From 13-2-20CM-66-19 sp036273735 (lineage in GTDB: Bacteria > Pseudomonadota > Gammaproteobacteria > Steroidobacterales > Steroidobacteraceae), in NCBI GenBank assembly GCA_036273735.1, contig DASUHA010000085.1, positions 6,995-70,994 on the forward strand: a stretch of DNA of 64,000 bases, written 5' to 3'. The notes beneath the pieces were generated by a model. It was not told the origin of the DNA and did no database searches. It saw nothing but the letters and a program-made list of their open reading frames with translations. The position numbers and the translations under genes were made by a program. Positions 29,992-37,229 of the stretch are shown one piece after another (the stretch's first letter is position 1; every line of letters starts with the position of its first letter).

Positions 29992-30650
29992 CACAGCTCT
30001 CTCAGCAGGCCCCACCCTAGATGCAGGACTCCGCGCACTACACCGACAGCCACCCTGACGCCGGTAGTGGTGATGTCGACGACACCGCGTATCGCCACAT
30101 GCCCCGCCTCTGCCAGGATGCCGTGCGGATGATGGCGTGCATAGGTGACCGCACTTCGCTCATCGGCACTCGCAGCCTCCTGTTGAGCTGCGCTGAGCTC
30201 TGTGATTGGCACGGCAGTCATTCGGACGCGCGCCGTGCCTTCGCCGTAGAATGCCAATTGCTGCGCCACGGCGGGCGTGGCATCGACGACCCGGCCGCCG
30301 TAAAAGGGGCCGCGATCATCGACCATCGCCACCGCTTCGCGGCCATTGCGCAGATTGCGGATTCTGACCCACGTGCCGAACGGCAAGGTCTTGTGCGCCA
30401 CCCGCATCGCCCCAGGATCGAAGGGCGTGCCGCTCGCCGTGGGCCTGCCGGCATCGTGCAGCCCGTACCAGGATGCAGTACCGCTCGCCTGGTACCCTGC
30501 AGCCGAGGCGAGCACCTGGTAGCAGCCATGACCGGGCACACAGTACCCGTGCTCCGGGACGTGCGCTCGCTGGGGCCCGGAGGCGCAGCCGGCAAGCGCG
30601 AGCAGCGCTCCCACGAACAGCGCACCGCAGGCCTGAGCGCATTCCCTCAT
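29991..30650 (-). CDS. RlpA-like double-psi beta-barrel lipoprotein
   Basis: A 219-residue lipoprotein. The signal ends with lipobox LALAGC near residues 17-22. The RlpA-like DPBB domain is at about 55-140, with ASWYGLHDAGRPTASG, AHKTLPFGTWVRI and VDDRGPFYGGRVVDATPA. In Pseudomonas, RlpA is a lytic transglycosylase cleaving denuded glycan strands at division sites. The usual C-terminal SPOR domain is missing; instead there is a short amphipathic or hydrophobic tail (VAIRGVVDITTTGVRVAVGVV). The ATG at 30650 is preferred to a TTG at 30674 because it gives a standard lipoprotein signal. Confidence 0.87.
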   Translation of the reverse strand: MRECAQACGALFVGALLALAGCASGPQRAHVPEHGYCVPGHGCYQVLASAAGYQASGTASWYGLHDAGRPTASGTPFDPGAMRVAHKTLPFGTWVRIRNLRNGREAVAMVDDRGPFYGGRVVDATPAVAQQLAFYGEGTARVRMTAVPITELSAAQQEAASADERSAVTYARHHPHGILAEAGHVAIRGVVDITTTGVRVAVGVVRGVLHLGWGLLREL

Positions 30651-30672
30651 CGATGGACTCTCATCGATGGAC
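30646..30672. repeat. Tandem 13-bp direct repeat in the rlpA/kinase divergent gap
   Basis: CTCATCGATGGAC occurs at 30646-30658 and again at 30660-30672, a period of 14 bases. The first copy contains the rlpA start codon, and the second lies 14 bases before the kinase ATG, so both sit in the 35-base gap between divergent genes. It may be a regulator site or a small slippage duplication. Confidence 0.6.
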
Positions 30673-30685
30673 AATAATAGACCTC

Positions 30686-31489
30686 ATGAAGCGCCGCACC
30701 CACCGGCCCGCCGAACCCGCAGCTCGCGCTCCACGGGCGCCGCCAGGTGGCAACGCCTCCGCGACTCCGTCCGGACTCGTGTACGGGCGGCTGCTGCAGG
30801 CCTCGCGCCTCGCGGCCATCGGAGAGATGGCAGCCGGGGTCGGGCATGAGCTCAATCAGCCCCTGACGGCCATTGCGAACTACGCTCAGGCCTGCGACCG
30901 GCTCCTCAGCCGGCCAGCCCCCAGCATGGACGACATCCGCACGGCGGTGCGCGAGATTGCGGACCAGGCCGTGCGTGCCGGTGACATCCTGCGCCGCGTA
31001 CGCGGCCTCACCCAATCGCGGCCGATACGGCGCGAGCGCGCGGATCTCAACACGGTCGTCGAGGCCATCCGCGACCTCATCCTGGCAGATGCCCATGTCC
31101 ATCGCGCGCGGGTCCAGTTCGATCTCGAGGCCCGGCTGCCGCAGGTCTCGATCGACACCGCTCAGATCCAACACGCGATCCTGAATCTGGTGCGGAACGC
31201 GCTCGAGGCACCTGCCGAGCCGGGTGCGGCGGCGCGCGAGCTGACGTTGCGCACGGCCCTCATCCCGGACGGCTATGCGGAAATAGCAGTGCTCGACAAT
31301 GGCCCCGGCGTCCTGCCGCAGGCGCTCGAGCAGATGTTCCATCCGTTCTTCTCCACCAAGTCGGCGGGCGCCGGACTGGGGCTGGCCATCAGCAGCACCC
31401 TGGTGCGCGCGCACGGCGGCACCCTGACCTACCGTCCCAACACCCCCGCGGGCGCCTGCTTCGCGATCAGGATCCGGGGCGAGAGCTGA
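30686..31489 (+). CDS. Sensor-less histidine kinase
   Basis: A 267-residue soluble kinase. The dimerisation/phosphoacceptor domain has His54 in GVGHELNQPLTAI; the HATPase_c domain shows the N box (ILNLVRNALEAP), G1 (VLDNGPGV) and G2 (SAGAGLGLAIS). The class is close to FixL/TtrS-type kinases, but no PAS, membrane or other sensor domain precedes the H box, only about 40 Pro/Ala-rich residues. Signal input must come from a partner protein. The chosen ATG at 30686 is the first that clears the divergent rlpA start. The stop overlaps the next receiver gene. Confidence 0.9.
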   Translation: MKRRTHRPAEPAARAPRAPPGGNASATPSGLVYGRLLQASRLAAIGEMAAGVGHELNQPLTAIANYAQACDRLLSRPAPSMDDIRTAVREIADQAVRAGDILRRVRGLTQSRPIRRERADLNTVVEAIRDLILADAHVHRARVQFDLEARLPQVSIDTAQIQHAILNLVRNALEAPAEPGAAARELTLRTALIPDGYAEIAVLDNGPGVLPQALEQMFHPFFSTKSAGAGLGLAISSTLVRAHGGTLTYRPNTPAGACFAIRIRGES

Positions 31490-31920
31490 TGATGTCCGGC
31501 AGCGCAACACCTTCCGCCGCGGACGGGCCTGAGAGCCCGGCCGGCGTGCGCATCCTGCTGGTCGACGATCACGAGGGGGTGCGCAACGCAACGGCGATGC
31601 TGCTGAGGACCGAAGGCTTCGAGGTGCTGTGCGCTGCATCCCTCTCGGAGGCGAGAGAAGCCCTGCGCACCGGCTCGCCGATCGATCTGGTGATTGCCGA
31701 TTATCACTTGCAGGCCGGCGAGACCGGCATCGAGGTGATCGCGATGGCACGGAGCGTTGCCGGCGAGCACCTGGGCGCCGTACTCGTGAGCGGCGACACT
31801 TTCTCCACACCACACGACGTGCAGGTCACGGGCCGGTTGCGCCTCGCGGGCAAGCCTATCCGGGGACGGGAGCTGTTGGCGATCGTGACGGAGCTGCTGC
31901 CCGTCAGGAAGGCAACGTAG
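31489..31920 (+). CDS. Stand-alone response regulator receiver protein
   Basis: A 143-residue CheY-like receiver with no output domain. Acidic pocket D26/D27, phosphoacceptor D71 in VIADYHL, and the conserved Lys122 in AGKPIRG are all present. Its ATG overlaps the kinase stop (TGATG), so the two form a matched kinase-receiver pair. A receiver without a DNA-binding domain acts by protein contact or as a phosphate sink. It ends 3 bases from the convergent motB stop; a link to motor control is attractive but only positional. Confidence 0.9.
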   Translation: MMSGSATPSAADGPESPAGVRILLVDDHEGVRNATAMLLRTEGFEVLCAASLSEAREALRTGSPIDLVIADYHLQAGETGIEVIAMARSVAGEHLGAVLVSGDTFSTPHDVQVTGRLRLAGKPIRGRELLAIVTELLPVRKAT

Positions 31921-31923
31921 AGC

Positions 31924-32907
31924 TCAGCGCGGCGGCGGCGCCTGCGCCAGATCCTGCAGCGTCTTGTCCACCTCGTGAGTCATCACGATGATGCTGATGC
32001 GGCGATTGACCGGACTCAGAGGATTTACCTTGTCGAAGGGCGCCGAATCGGCCAGGCCGATGACGCGGCCGATCTTGTCCGCCGGCAGACCCGATGCCAC
32101 GAGGACACGCCGCGCAGCGTTCGCCCGGTCGGCAGACAGCTCCCAGTTGGAGTAATCGCCCGCCCCGACATAAGGCGTCGCATCGGTATGCCCGGTGATG
32201 CTGATGCGATTGGGGACGGATGCCAGGTAGGGAGCCAGCGTCTTGAGAATGCTGACCGTGTAGCTCTTGAGTCTCGCACCGCCAACATCGAACATCGGCC
32301 GATTCTGTGCATCGACGATCTGGACGCGCAGGCCTTCCGCCATGATGTCGAGCAGCAGCTGATCCTTGAACGGCTTCAGCGCCTGGCTCTTCGAGATGGC
32401 CTCCCGCAGCTCCTTGAGCAGCGCCTCGAGACGCTTGCTCTCCAACGCCTGCGGGGCGATCGGCTGCCCGGCGCGGCCCAGAGTGTCATCCGTGGCCGCG
32501 CTGCGCGGACCCGTGGCGGTGCCCGGCGGATTCGGCGCTGCACTCTGCGGACCCGCTCCGAGCTGCGTCGGCATGCCTGCTATGCTGGTTCGCGGCGCAT
32601 CCAGGCCGCCGCCCAGACTGATGACACTGGTGCTCGCACCGCCGGGCCCCATTTGCCCCGGCGCCGGTTTCACGCTCTTGCCCGGCTCCATGCTCGGATT
32701 CTTGAAGTAGTCGAAGATTGCGGCCCGCTGCTGCTTCGATACGGAGGTCACGAGCCACATCACGAGGAAGAACGCCATCATCGCGGTGACGAAATCCGCG
32801 TATGCGATCTTCCACGCACCGCCGTGATGGCCGCCCTCGGACCGGCGGTATCGCTTGACGATGATCAGCGGGCGCTTGTCGTCCGAGGACTGTCCGGGAG
32901 CTGCCAC
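31924..32907 (-). CDS. motB: Flagellar motor stator protein MotB
   Basis: A 327-residue stator subunit. A cytoplasmic N-terminus (HHGGAWKIAYADF) leads into the single membrane helix containing the proton-binding Asp38 in YADFVTAMMAFFLVMWL. After a Gly/Pro-rich linker the OmpA-like peptidoglycan-binding domain follows (ITGHTDATPY; ELSADRANAARR). With MotA it forms the ion-conducting stator. The start is GTG, with AGGA in the spacer 10 bases after motA. The organism therefore probably makes flagella, though no other flagellar genes are here. Confidence 0.95.
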   Translation of the reverse strand: MAAPGQSSDDKRPLIIVKRYRRSEGGHHGGAWKIAYADFVTAMMAFFLVMWLVTSVSKQQRAAIFDYFKNPSMEPGKSVKPAPGQMGPGGASTSVISLGGGLDAPRTSIAGMPTQLGAGPQSAAPNPPGTATGPRSAATDDTLGRAGQPIAPQALESKRLEALLKELREAISKSQALKPFKDQLLLDIMAEGLRVQIVDAQNRPMFDVGGARLKSYTVSILKTLAPYLASVPNRISITGHTDATPYVGAGDYSNWELSADRANAARRVLVASGLPADKIGRVIGLADSAPFDKVNPLSPVNRRISIIVMTHEVDKTLQDLAQAPPPR

Positions 32908-32917
32908 GATGTCTTCC

Positions 32918-33787
32918 TCAGGCCGCCGCCTTGGGCTTCGACTTCAAATGCGATTCCAGGTCGCTGAATGACGGGCGCACCTCGGCGAAGAGGAGCTTGC
33001 GGGCGAATTCGATCGCCACCGCCGGCGGATACCCCCGTACGTTGGCGACCAGGGCCATCTTCACCAGCTCGAACGCCTTGCCCTCCTCGGTCGCCTGATT
33101 CTGCATGGCCGATGAGATCGGGCCGACGATGCCGTAGGCCACGAGGATGCCGAGAAAAGTGCCGACGAGCGCGGCCGCCACGTTGTGGCCGATCGTGGCG
33201 GTGTCAGCACCGTCGAGCGATGCCATGGTGTTGACGATACCGAGCACCGCCGCCACGATGCCGAAGCCCGGCAGCGCATCGGCGACTTTCTGCACCGCAT
33301 GCGCGGGCTCGTGCGCGTCCCGATGGTGCGTCTCGAGCTCGTATTCGAGCAGGCTCTCGAGCTCGTGGGGGTTCATGTTGCCGCCGGCGATGAGGCGCAG
33401 ACAGTCGGTGATGAACTCCATCAGGTGATGGTCGGCGAGCATGTTCGGATACTTCTGGAACAGCTTGCTGTCGCGCGGCCGCTCGATGTCATTCTCGATC
33501 CCGAGCAGCCCCTCCTTGCGGATCTTCTGCAGCACATCGTGGAGCAGCTTGAGCAGCATCCGATAGTCGTCGCGCTTGTAACGCGGGCCCTTGGGCAACG
33601 AGATGGCGCCCGCGAATGCCCCCTTGACCACCTTGAGGGGATTGCTGATCAGGAATGCGCCGAATGCCGACCCGCAGATGATGAGCACTTCGGTCGGGTG
33701 CCACAAAAGCAGCAGGTGCCCGCCGCCGATGAGAAATCCACCGACGACACAGCCGAGCACGACGACCGAGCCGATGATCTGGAGCAT
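32918..33787 (-). CDS. motA: Flagellar motor stator protein MotA
   Basis: A 289-residue four-helix stator subunit: helices near residues 2-20 and 30-48, a cytoplasmic domain with GLLGIENDIE and the charged stretch used for rotor contact, and helices near 165-185 and 200-220 (VADALPGFGIVAAVLGIVNTM; GTFLGILVAYGIVGPIS). Family length is 280-295. The chosen ATG begins MLQIIGSVVVLG. The frame is open upstream for 112 more codons; an in-frame GTG at 33793 has AGGAA at good spacing and is a real alternative. Followed by motB after 10 bases. Confidence 0.94.
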   Translation of the reverse strand: MLQIIGSVVVLGCVVGGFLIGGGHLLLLWHPTEVLIICGSAFGAFLISNPLKVVKGAFAGAISLPKGPRYKRDDYRMLLKLLHDVLQKIRKEGLLGIENDIERPRDSKLFQKYPNMLADHHLMEFITDCLRLIAGGNMNPHELESLLEYELETHHRDAHEPAHAVQKVADALPGFGIVAAVLGIVNTMASLDGADTATIGHNVAAALVGTFLGILVAYGIVGPISSAMQNQATEEGKAFELVKMALVANVRGYPPAVAIEFARKLLFAEVRPSFSDLESHLKSKPKAAA

Positions 33788-34255
33788 CCGCACAGCATAG
33801 GGTTCCTGCCTCCGGGATCGTTGACCCGGTTCGCGCTTTGTCAGCTTCCGGAGGTGCTGCGGTAGGTAGTCCCACCTACCGGCAGCGCAAACCGCAGCCA
33901 GTCGGTCTCTTTTCAGAGACTGTTCGCGACGAGCGGGCCTGAAGACGATGGAGGAAACGAGCAGGGTGACCGCGATCGGGAGGGCGATGAGCCGGCTGTT
34001 GTAGCTTGCGTGCACGGTTGGAGTTTCCTTGCGGCAAATGCCGCCGAGCGCAAGCGCAGGCCGTCGTGAGCGAGACCACAGCCGTCGACGTGCGGCGCCG
34101 ATCATGGCTTCTCCAGTGCGCACTCATGTAAGTACTTGTTTTTTAGACAGATCTCCGCCGTGCGGCAGCGAAGCGGCGGCACCCGATACGACATAAGATG
34201 GTCCCGCCGGGCATCGAGACTGCGCTATGCACGGGTCCGCCAGCAGTGGTAATTT
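33788..34255. other. 468-base intergenic region between motA and the divergent regulator
   Basis: This gap should carry the motAB promoter (minus) and the promoter of the NarL/FixJ-type regulator (plus). I see no confident FliA or sigma-70 match. The minus frame is open from 34123 into motA and includes a hydrophobic run (LIALPIAVTLLVSSIVF), preceded by AAGGAAA and a GTG near 34018; it may be chance. An inverted repeat lies at 33860-33881. A TAAGAT -10-like hexamer is at 34194-34199 on the plus strand, without a good -35. Confidence 0.5.
33860..33881. repeat. 8-bp inverted repeat upstream of motA
   Basis: CGGTAGGT (33860-33867) and ACCTACCG (33874-33881) are perfect reverse complements around a 6-base centre. 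It lies about 75-95 bases upstream of the motA start and could be an operator or a leader hairpin. Confidence 0.55.
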
Positions 34256-34903
34256 TTGGCCGTGGCAGTGAGCGCGAAGAAATCACCCCCGACGGTATTC
34301 GTGGTCGACGATGACGACTCGGTGCGGGGATCGCTGCGCTTTCTCCTGCGGTCCACGGGCCTCGAGAGCCGCGTGTTCGGCTCGGCCCACGAGTTTCTCG
34401 AGGCCTACGACCCGACCCAGCCCGGGTGCCTGGTGCTCGATGTGCGCATGCCGGGAATGAGCGGGCTCGAGCTGCAGCAGGAGTTGAACCTGCGCGGCGC
34501 CATCATCCCGGTGATCTTCATCACCGGACACGGTGACATCCCGATGGCCGTGGAGGCCATGCAGCACGGCGCTCACGACTTTCTGCAGAAGCCGTTCCGG
34601 GACGAGGATCTGATCGAGCGGGTGCGACGTGCGCTTGCCAAGGATGCCGAGGCGCGGGCCGCGCTCGAGGAGCACAAATCCATTCGCTCTCGCCTCGATT
34701 CGCTGACGCCGCGGGAGCGGCAGGTGCTGACACTGATGGCGCGCGGCAAGCCGAACAAGATCATCGCCCACGAGCTCAGTGTCAGCCAGCGCACGATCGA
34801 GATCCACCGCGCGCGTGTCATGAAAAAGAGCGGCGCTTCCTCGCTGGCGGAGCTCGTCCGCATGGTGCTGGACGCAGATCCCGGAGCTGCCGTCAACCCT
34901 TAA
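34256..34903 (+). CDS. FixJ/NarL-family response regulator
   Basis: A two-domain regulator of about 215 residues. The receiver has D19-D21, phosphoacceptor D62 in LVLDVRMPGMSG and Lys112 in FLQKPFRDED; the LuxR-type helix-turn-helix is at about 148-205 (LTPRERQVLTLMARGKPNK, then a recognition helix SQRTIEIHRARVM). The receiver resembles FixJ and TtrR, whose kinases look like the sensor-less kinase at 30.7 kb. The start is uncertain: TTG 34256, GTG 34262 and GTG 34268 are in frame and no clear RBS separates them. Transcribed alone. Confidence 0.9.
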   Translation: MAVAVSAKKSPPTVFVVDDDDSVRGSLRFLLRSTGLESRVFGSAHEFLEAYDPTQPGCLVLDVRMPGMSGLELQQELNLRGAIIPVIFITGHGDIPMAVEAMQHGAHDFLQKPFRDEDLIERVRRALAKDAEARAALEEHKSIRSRLDSLTPRERQVLTLMARGKPNKIIAHELSVSQRTIEIHRARVMKKSGASSLAELVRMVLDADPGAAVNP

Positions 34904-34992
34904 GGGCGATCCCGAGCCCCCTTCGTAGGCTCGCGGGATTCCGGGTACGCTACGCGCGGCACCCAGGCGACCGCGACACTTGAGGATCGGGC

Positions 34993-36837
34993 ATGTCAGA
35001 TCAGTCGGGAAACACCGTAGCGCAGTCCGGGCAGATGCCCGAGGCCAAGGAGGCGAGTCTCGTCTCCCAGCTCGACATGATGTTCCGATCCCTATGGGCA
35101 TCTCCAGCCCGCAACGTCGTCATCGCGCTCACCGCGGCGGCGGGCGTCGTCATCGTCATCACCGCCTACGGTCAGGTACGGCTCAACCGCTGGAATCAGC
35201 CGTTCTACGATGCGCTGTCGCGACGGAACGTGCGGGAGTTCGGCTTGCAGCTCATGGTGTTTGCCGTGATCGCCGGCTCCCTGCTCCTCCTCAACGTCGC
35301 ACAGCGCTGGCTCGGAGAGATGTTGAAGGTGAAGCTGCGCGAAGGGCTGGTCCATGACATGGTCGAGAAGTGGATGCAGCCGCAGCGCGCCTTCGAGCTG
35401 GAAAGCGCCGGGCCCATCGGGGTCAACCCCGATCAGCGCCTGCACGAGGACGCCCGCCATCTCACCGAGCTCTCGAGCGAGCTCGCACTCGGGCTCATGC
35501 AGTCCTCCGCCCTCCTCGTGAGCTTCGTCGGCGTCCTGTGGTCGATCTCCCGCGGATTCAGCCTGAAGATCGGCGGTGTCAGCCTGGCACTGCCGGGCTA
35601 CATGGTCTGGGCGGCCATCGTCTACGCGCTGTCCGCCTCGCTCCTCACGTACTGGACCGGCCGCAGGCTCATCCCGGACAACGCTGCGCGCTACGCGCGA
35701 GAGGCGGATCTACGGTACACGCTGGTTCGAGTGAACGAGCATATCGATGCCATCACGCTGGCCGGCGGCGAGGCCGACGAGGCACGGCGGATCGAGCTCG
35801 ATCTTGCGGCCGTGCTCACCGCCATGCGGCGCCTGGTGACCGGGCTCACGCGCCTCACGTGGGTCACGGCCGGCTACGGTTGGGTCACGCTGGTCGCACC
35901 CATCCTGGTCGCGACCCCGCTCTATTTCAACGGCGATCTCTCCTTCGGCGGCCTCATGATGGCTGCGGCTGCCTTCACGCAGTTGCAGTCCTCGCTCCGT
36001 TGGTTCGTCGATAACTTCAGCACCATTGCCGACTGGCGTGCGACGCTGCTGCGGGTGGCCATGTTCCGGCGCGCGATCTCGGGGACCGAGGTGCTGCATC
36101 GGACCGAGAGCCGGATCGAGCTTCTGGAGGGTGAGGCTCGGGCGGGCGAGGCCGCATCGACCCTGGTCATCGATCACCTGGAGATCGCATCGCCATCGGG
36201 GTGCACGCGAGTTCAGGGTGGACGAATCGAGATCGGGCCGGGCGAGCGCCTGCTGCTGGTCGGTGAGCCCGGCGTCGGCAAGACGCTGCTCTTTCGCGCG
36301 CTTGCGGGGCTCTGGCCCTGGGGAGCAGGACGCATCGCTCATCCCCGTGGGCAGGAGCTCCACTGCATTCCGCGCACTCCGTATCTGCCTCCCGGGACGC
36401 TGAAGGAGGTCCTGGCATACCCATCGGCCGTAGGCCGATTCCAGGACGAGCAATATACGGCGGCGCTCGAGAGGCTCGGGCTGCACAGGCTTGCCAACAA
36501 GCTCGATAGCGCCCGCCGCTGGGACCGTGAATTGAACGAGGACGAACAGCAGGCGGTTGTCTTTGCCCGTCTGATGCTGCACGCGCCTCCCTGGGTGCTG
36601 ATCGACGAAGCCCTCGATTCCATCGATGTCGACACGCGCGAGCGGATCGTCGGGATGTTCACGCAGGAGCTCGCCCACTGCGGGCTCGTCTACATCGGGC
36701 GAGCAGACCCGAAGGGAGGCTTTTTCTCCCGCGTCCTGCATGTCGTGAACGATCCGACTTCGCGGCGCCTGGCGCGTCATCACGCGTCGAAACCGCGGAC
36801 GGCCTCGGTCTATCTGCCGCCGGCGGCGGCCACCTGA
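34993..36837 (+). CDS. BacA/SbmA-YddA-type ABC transporter (fused permease-ATPase)
   Basis: A 614-residue half-transporter with an N-terminal six-helix permease of the SbmA/BacA fold (NRWNQPFYDALSRRNVREF is the family hallmark near residues 66-84) and a C-terminal ATPase. Walker A GEPGVGKT is near residue 433 and Walker B is VLIDEALDSID. The signature motif is LNEDEQQ instead of LS.GEQQ, and the H-switch region reads VYIGRADP with no histidine. Relatives move peptides, cobalamin-like compounds or fatty acyl groups across the inner membrane. A GAGG precedes the ATG. Monocistronic. Confidence 0.9.
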   Translation: MSDQSGNTVAQSGQMPEAKEASLVSQLDMMFRSLWASPARNVVIALTAAAGVVIVITAYGQVRLNRWNQPFYDALSRRNVREFGLQLMVFAVIAGSLLLLNVAQRWLGEMLKVKLREGLVHDMVEKWMQPQRAFELESAGPIGVNPDQRLHEDARHLTELSSELALGLMQSSALLVSFVGVLWSISRGFSLKIGGVSLALPGYMVWAAIVYALSASLLTYWTGRRLIPDNAARYAREADLRYTLVRVNEHIDAITLAGGEADEARRIELDLAAVLTAMRRLVTGLTRLTWVTAGYGWVTLVAPILVATPLYFNGDLSFGGLMMAAAAFTQLQSSLRWFVDNFSTIADWRATLLRVAMFRRAISGTEVLHRTESRIELLEGEARAGEAASTLVIDHLEIASPSGCTRVQGGRIEIGPGERLLLVGEPGVGKTLLFRALAGLWPWGAGRIAHPRGQELHCIPRTPYLPPGTLKEVLAYPSAVGRFQDEQYTAALERLGLHRLANKLDSARRWDRELNEDEQQAVVFARLMLHAPPWVLIDEALDSIDVDTRERIVGMFTQELAHCGLVYIGRADPKGGFFSRVLHVVNDPTSRRLARHHASKPRTASVYLPPAAAT

Positions 36838-36844
36838 CCACTGC

Positions 36845-37210
36845 TCAGTGCAACAGTGCGTCCCGCAGCACGACCGCCTGATTGTGCGCCTCATCGTGCG
36901 CCGAGTAGACGAGAGTCAGCGGACCCTCCTTCGCGAGGCTGCGCAGCTCACCGAGCAGCTCGCGCTTCTTCGTGAGCTCCGCCCGGTAACGGCGGCGAAA
37001 CTCCTCCCAGCGCTCAGGATCATGCGCGAACCATTTGCGCAGCTCGTCGCTGGGAGCGATTTCCTTCATCCACTGCGAGATGGCGGCGTCGGCCTTCTTC
37101 ACGCCGCGCGGCCACAACCGATCGACGAGGACCCGCTTCCCATCCCGGGGCGACGGCGACTCGTAGGCGCGCTTGATCCTGACTTCGGGTGAGCCTCGGG
37201 TATGGATCAT
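36845..37210 (-). CDS. DUF488 family protein, YeaO-like
   Basis: A 121-residue protein with the YeaO features: VRIKRAYESPSPRDGKRVLVDRLWPRG at about residues 10-36, the WFAHDPERWEEFRRRYRAEL helix, and the terminal VYSAHDEAHNQAVVLRD. The fold is a small Rossmann-like domain; function unknown. The ATG at 37210 has GGAGG upstream; a longer frame to 37357 is discarded. It lies 19 bases downstream of the Rieske-reductase gene and may share its transcript. Confidence 0.88.
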   Translation of the reverse strand: MIHTRGSPEVRIKRAYESPSPRDGKRVLVDRLWPRGVKKADAAISQWMKEIAPSDELRKWFAHDPERWEEFRRRYRAELTKKRELLGELRSLAKEGPLTLVYSAHDEAHNQAVVLRDALLH

Positions 37211-37229
37211 CCTGGCCTCCGCGGCGGCA

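Noticed and set aside
34018..34123. A small membrane protein gene upstream of motA
   Set aside because: The frame has no stop before motA and no family match; the hydrophobic run could be chance. Kept only as an observation.
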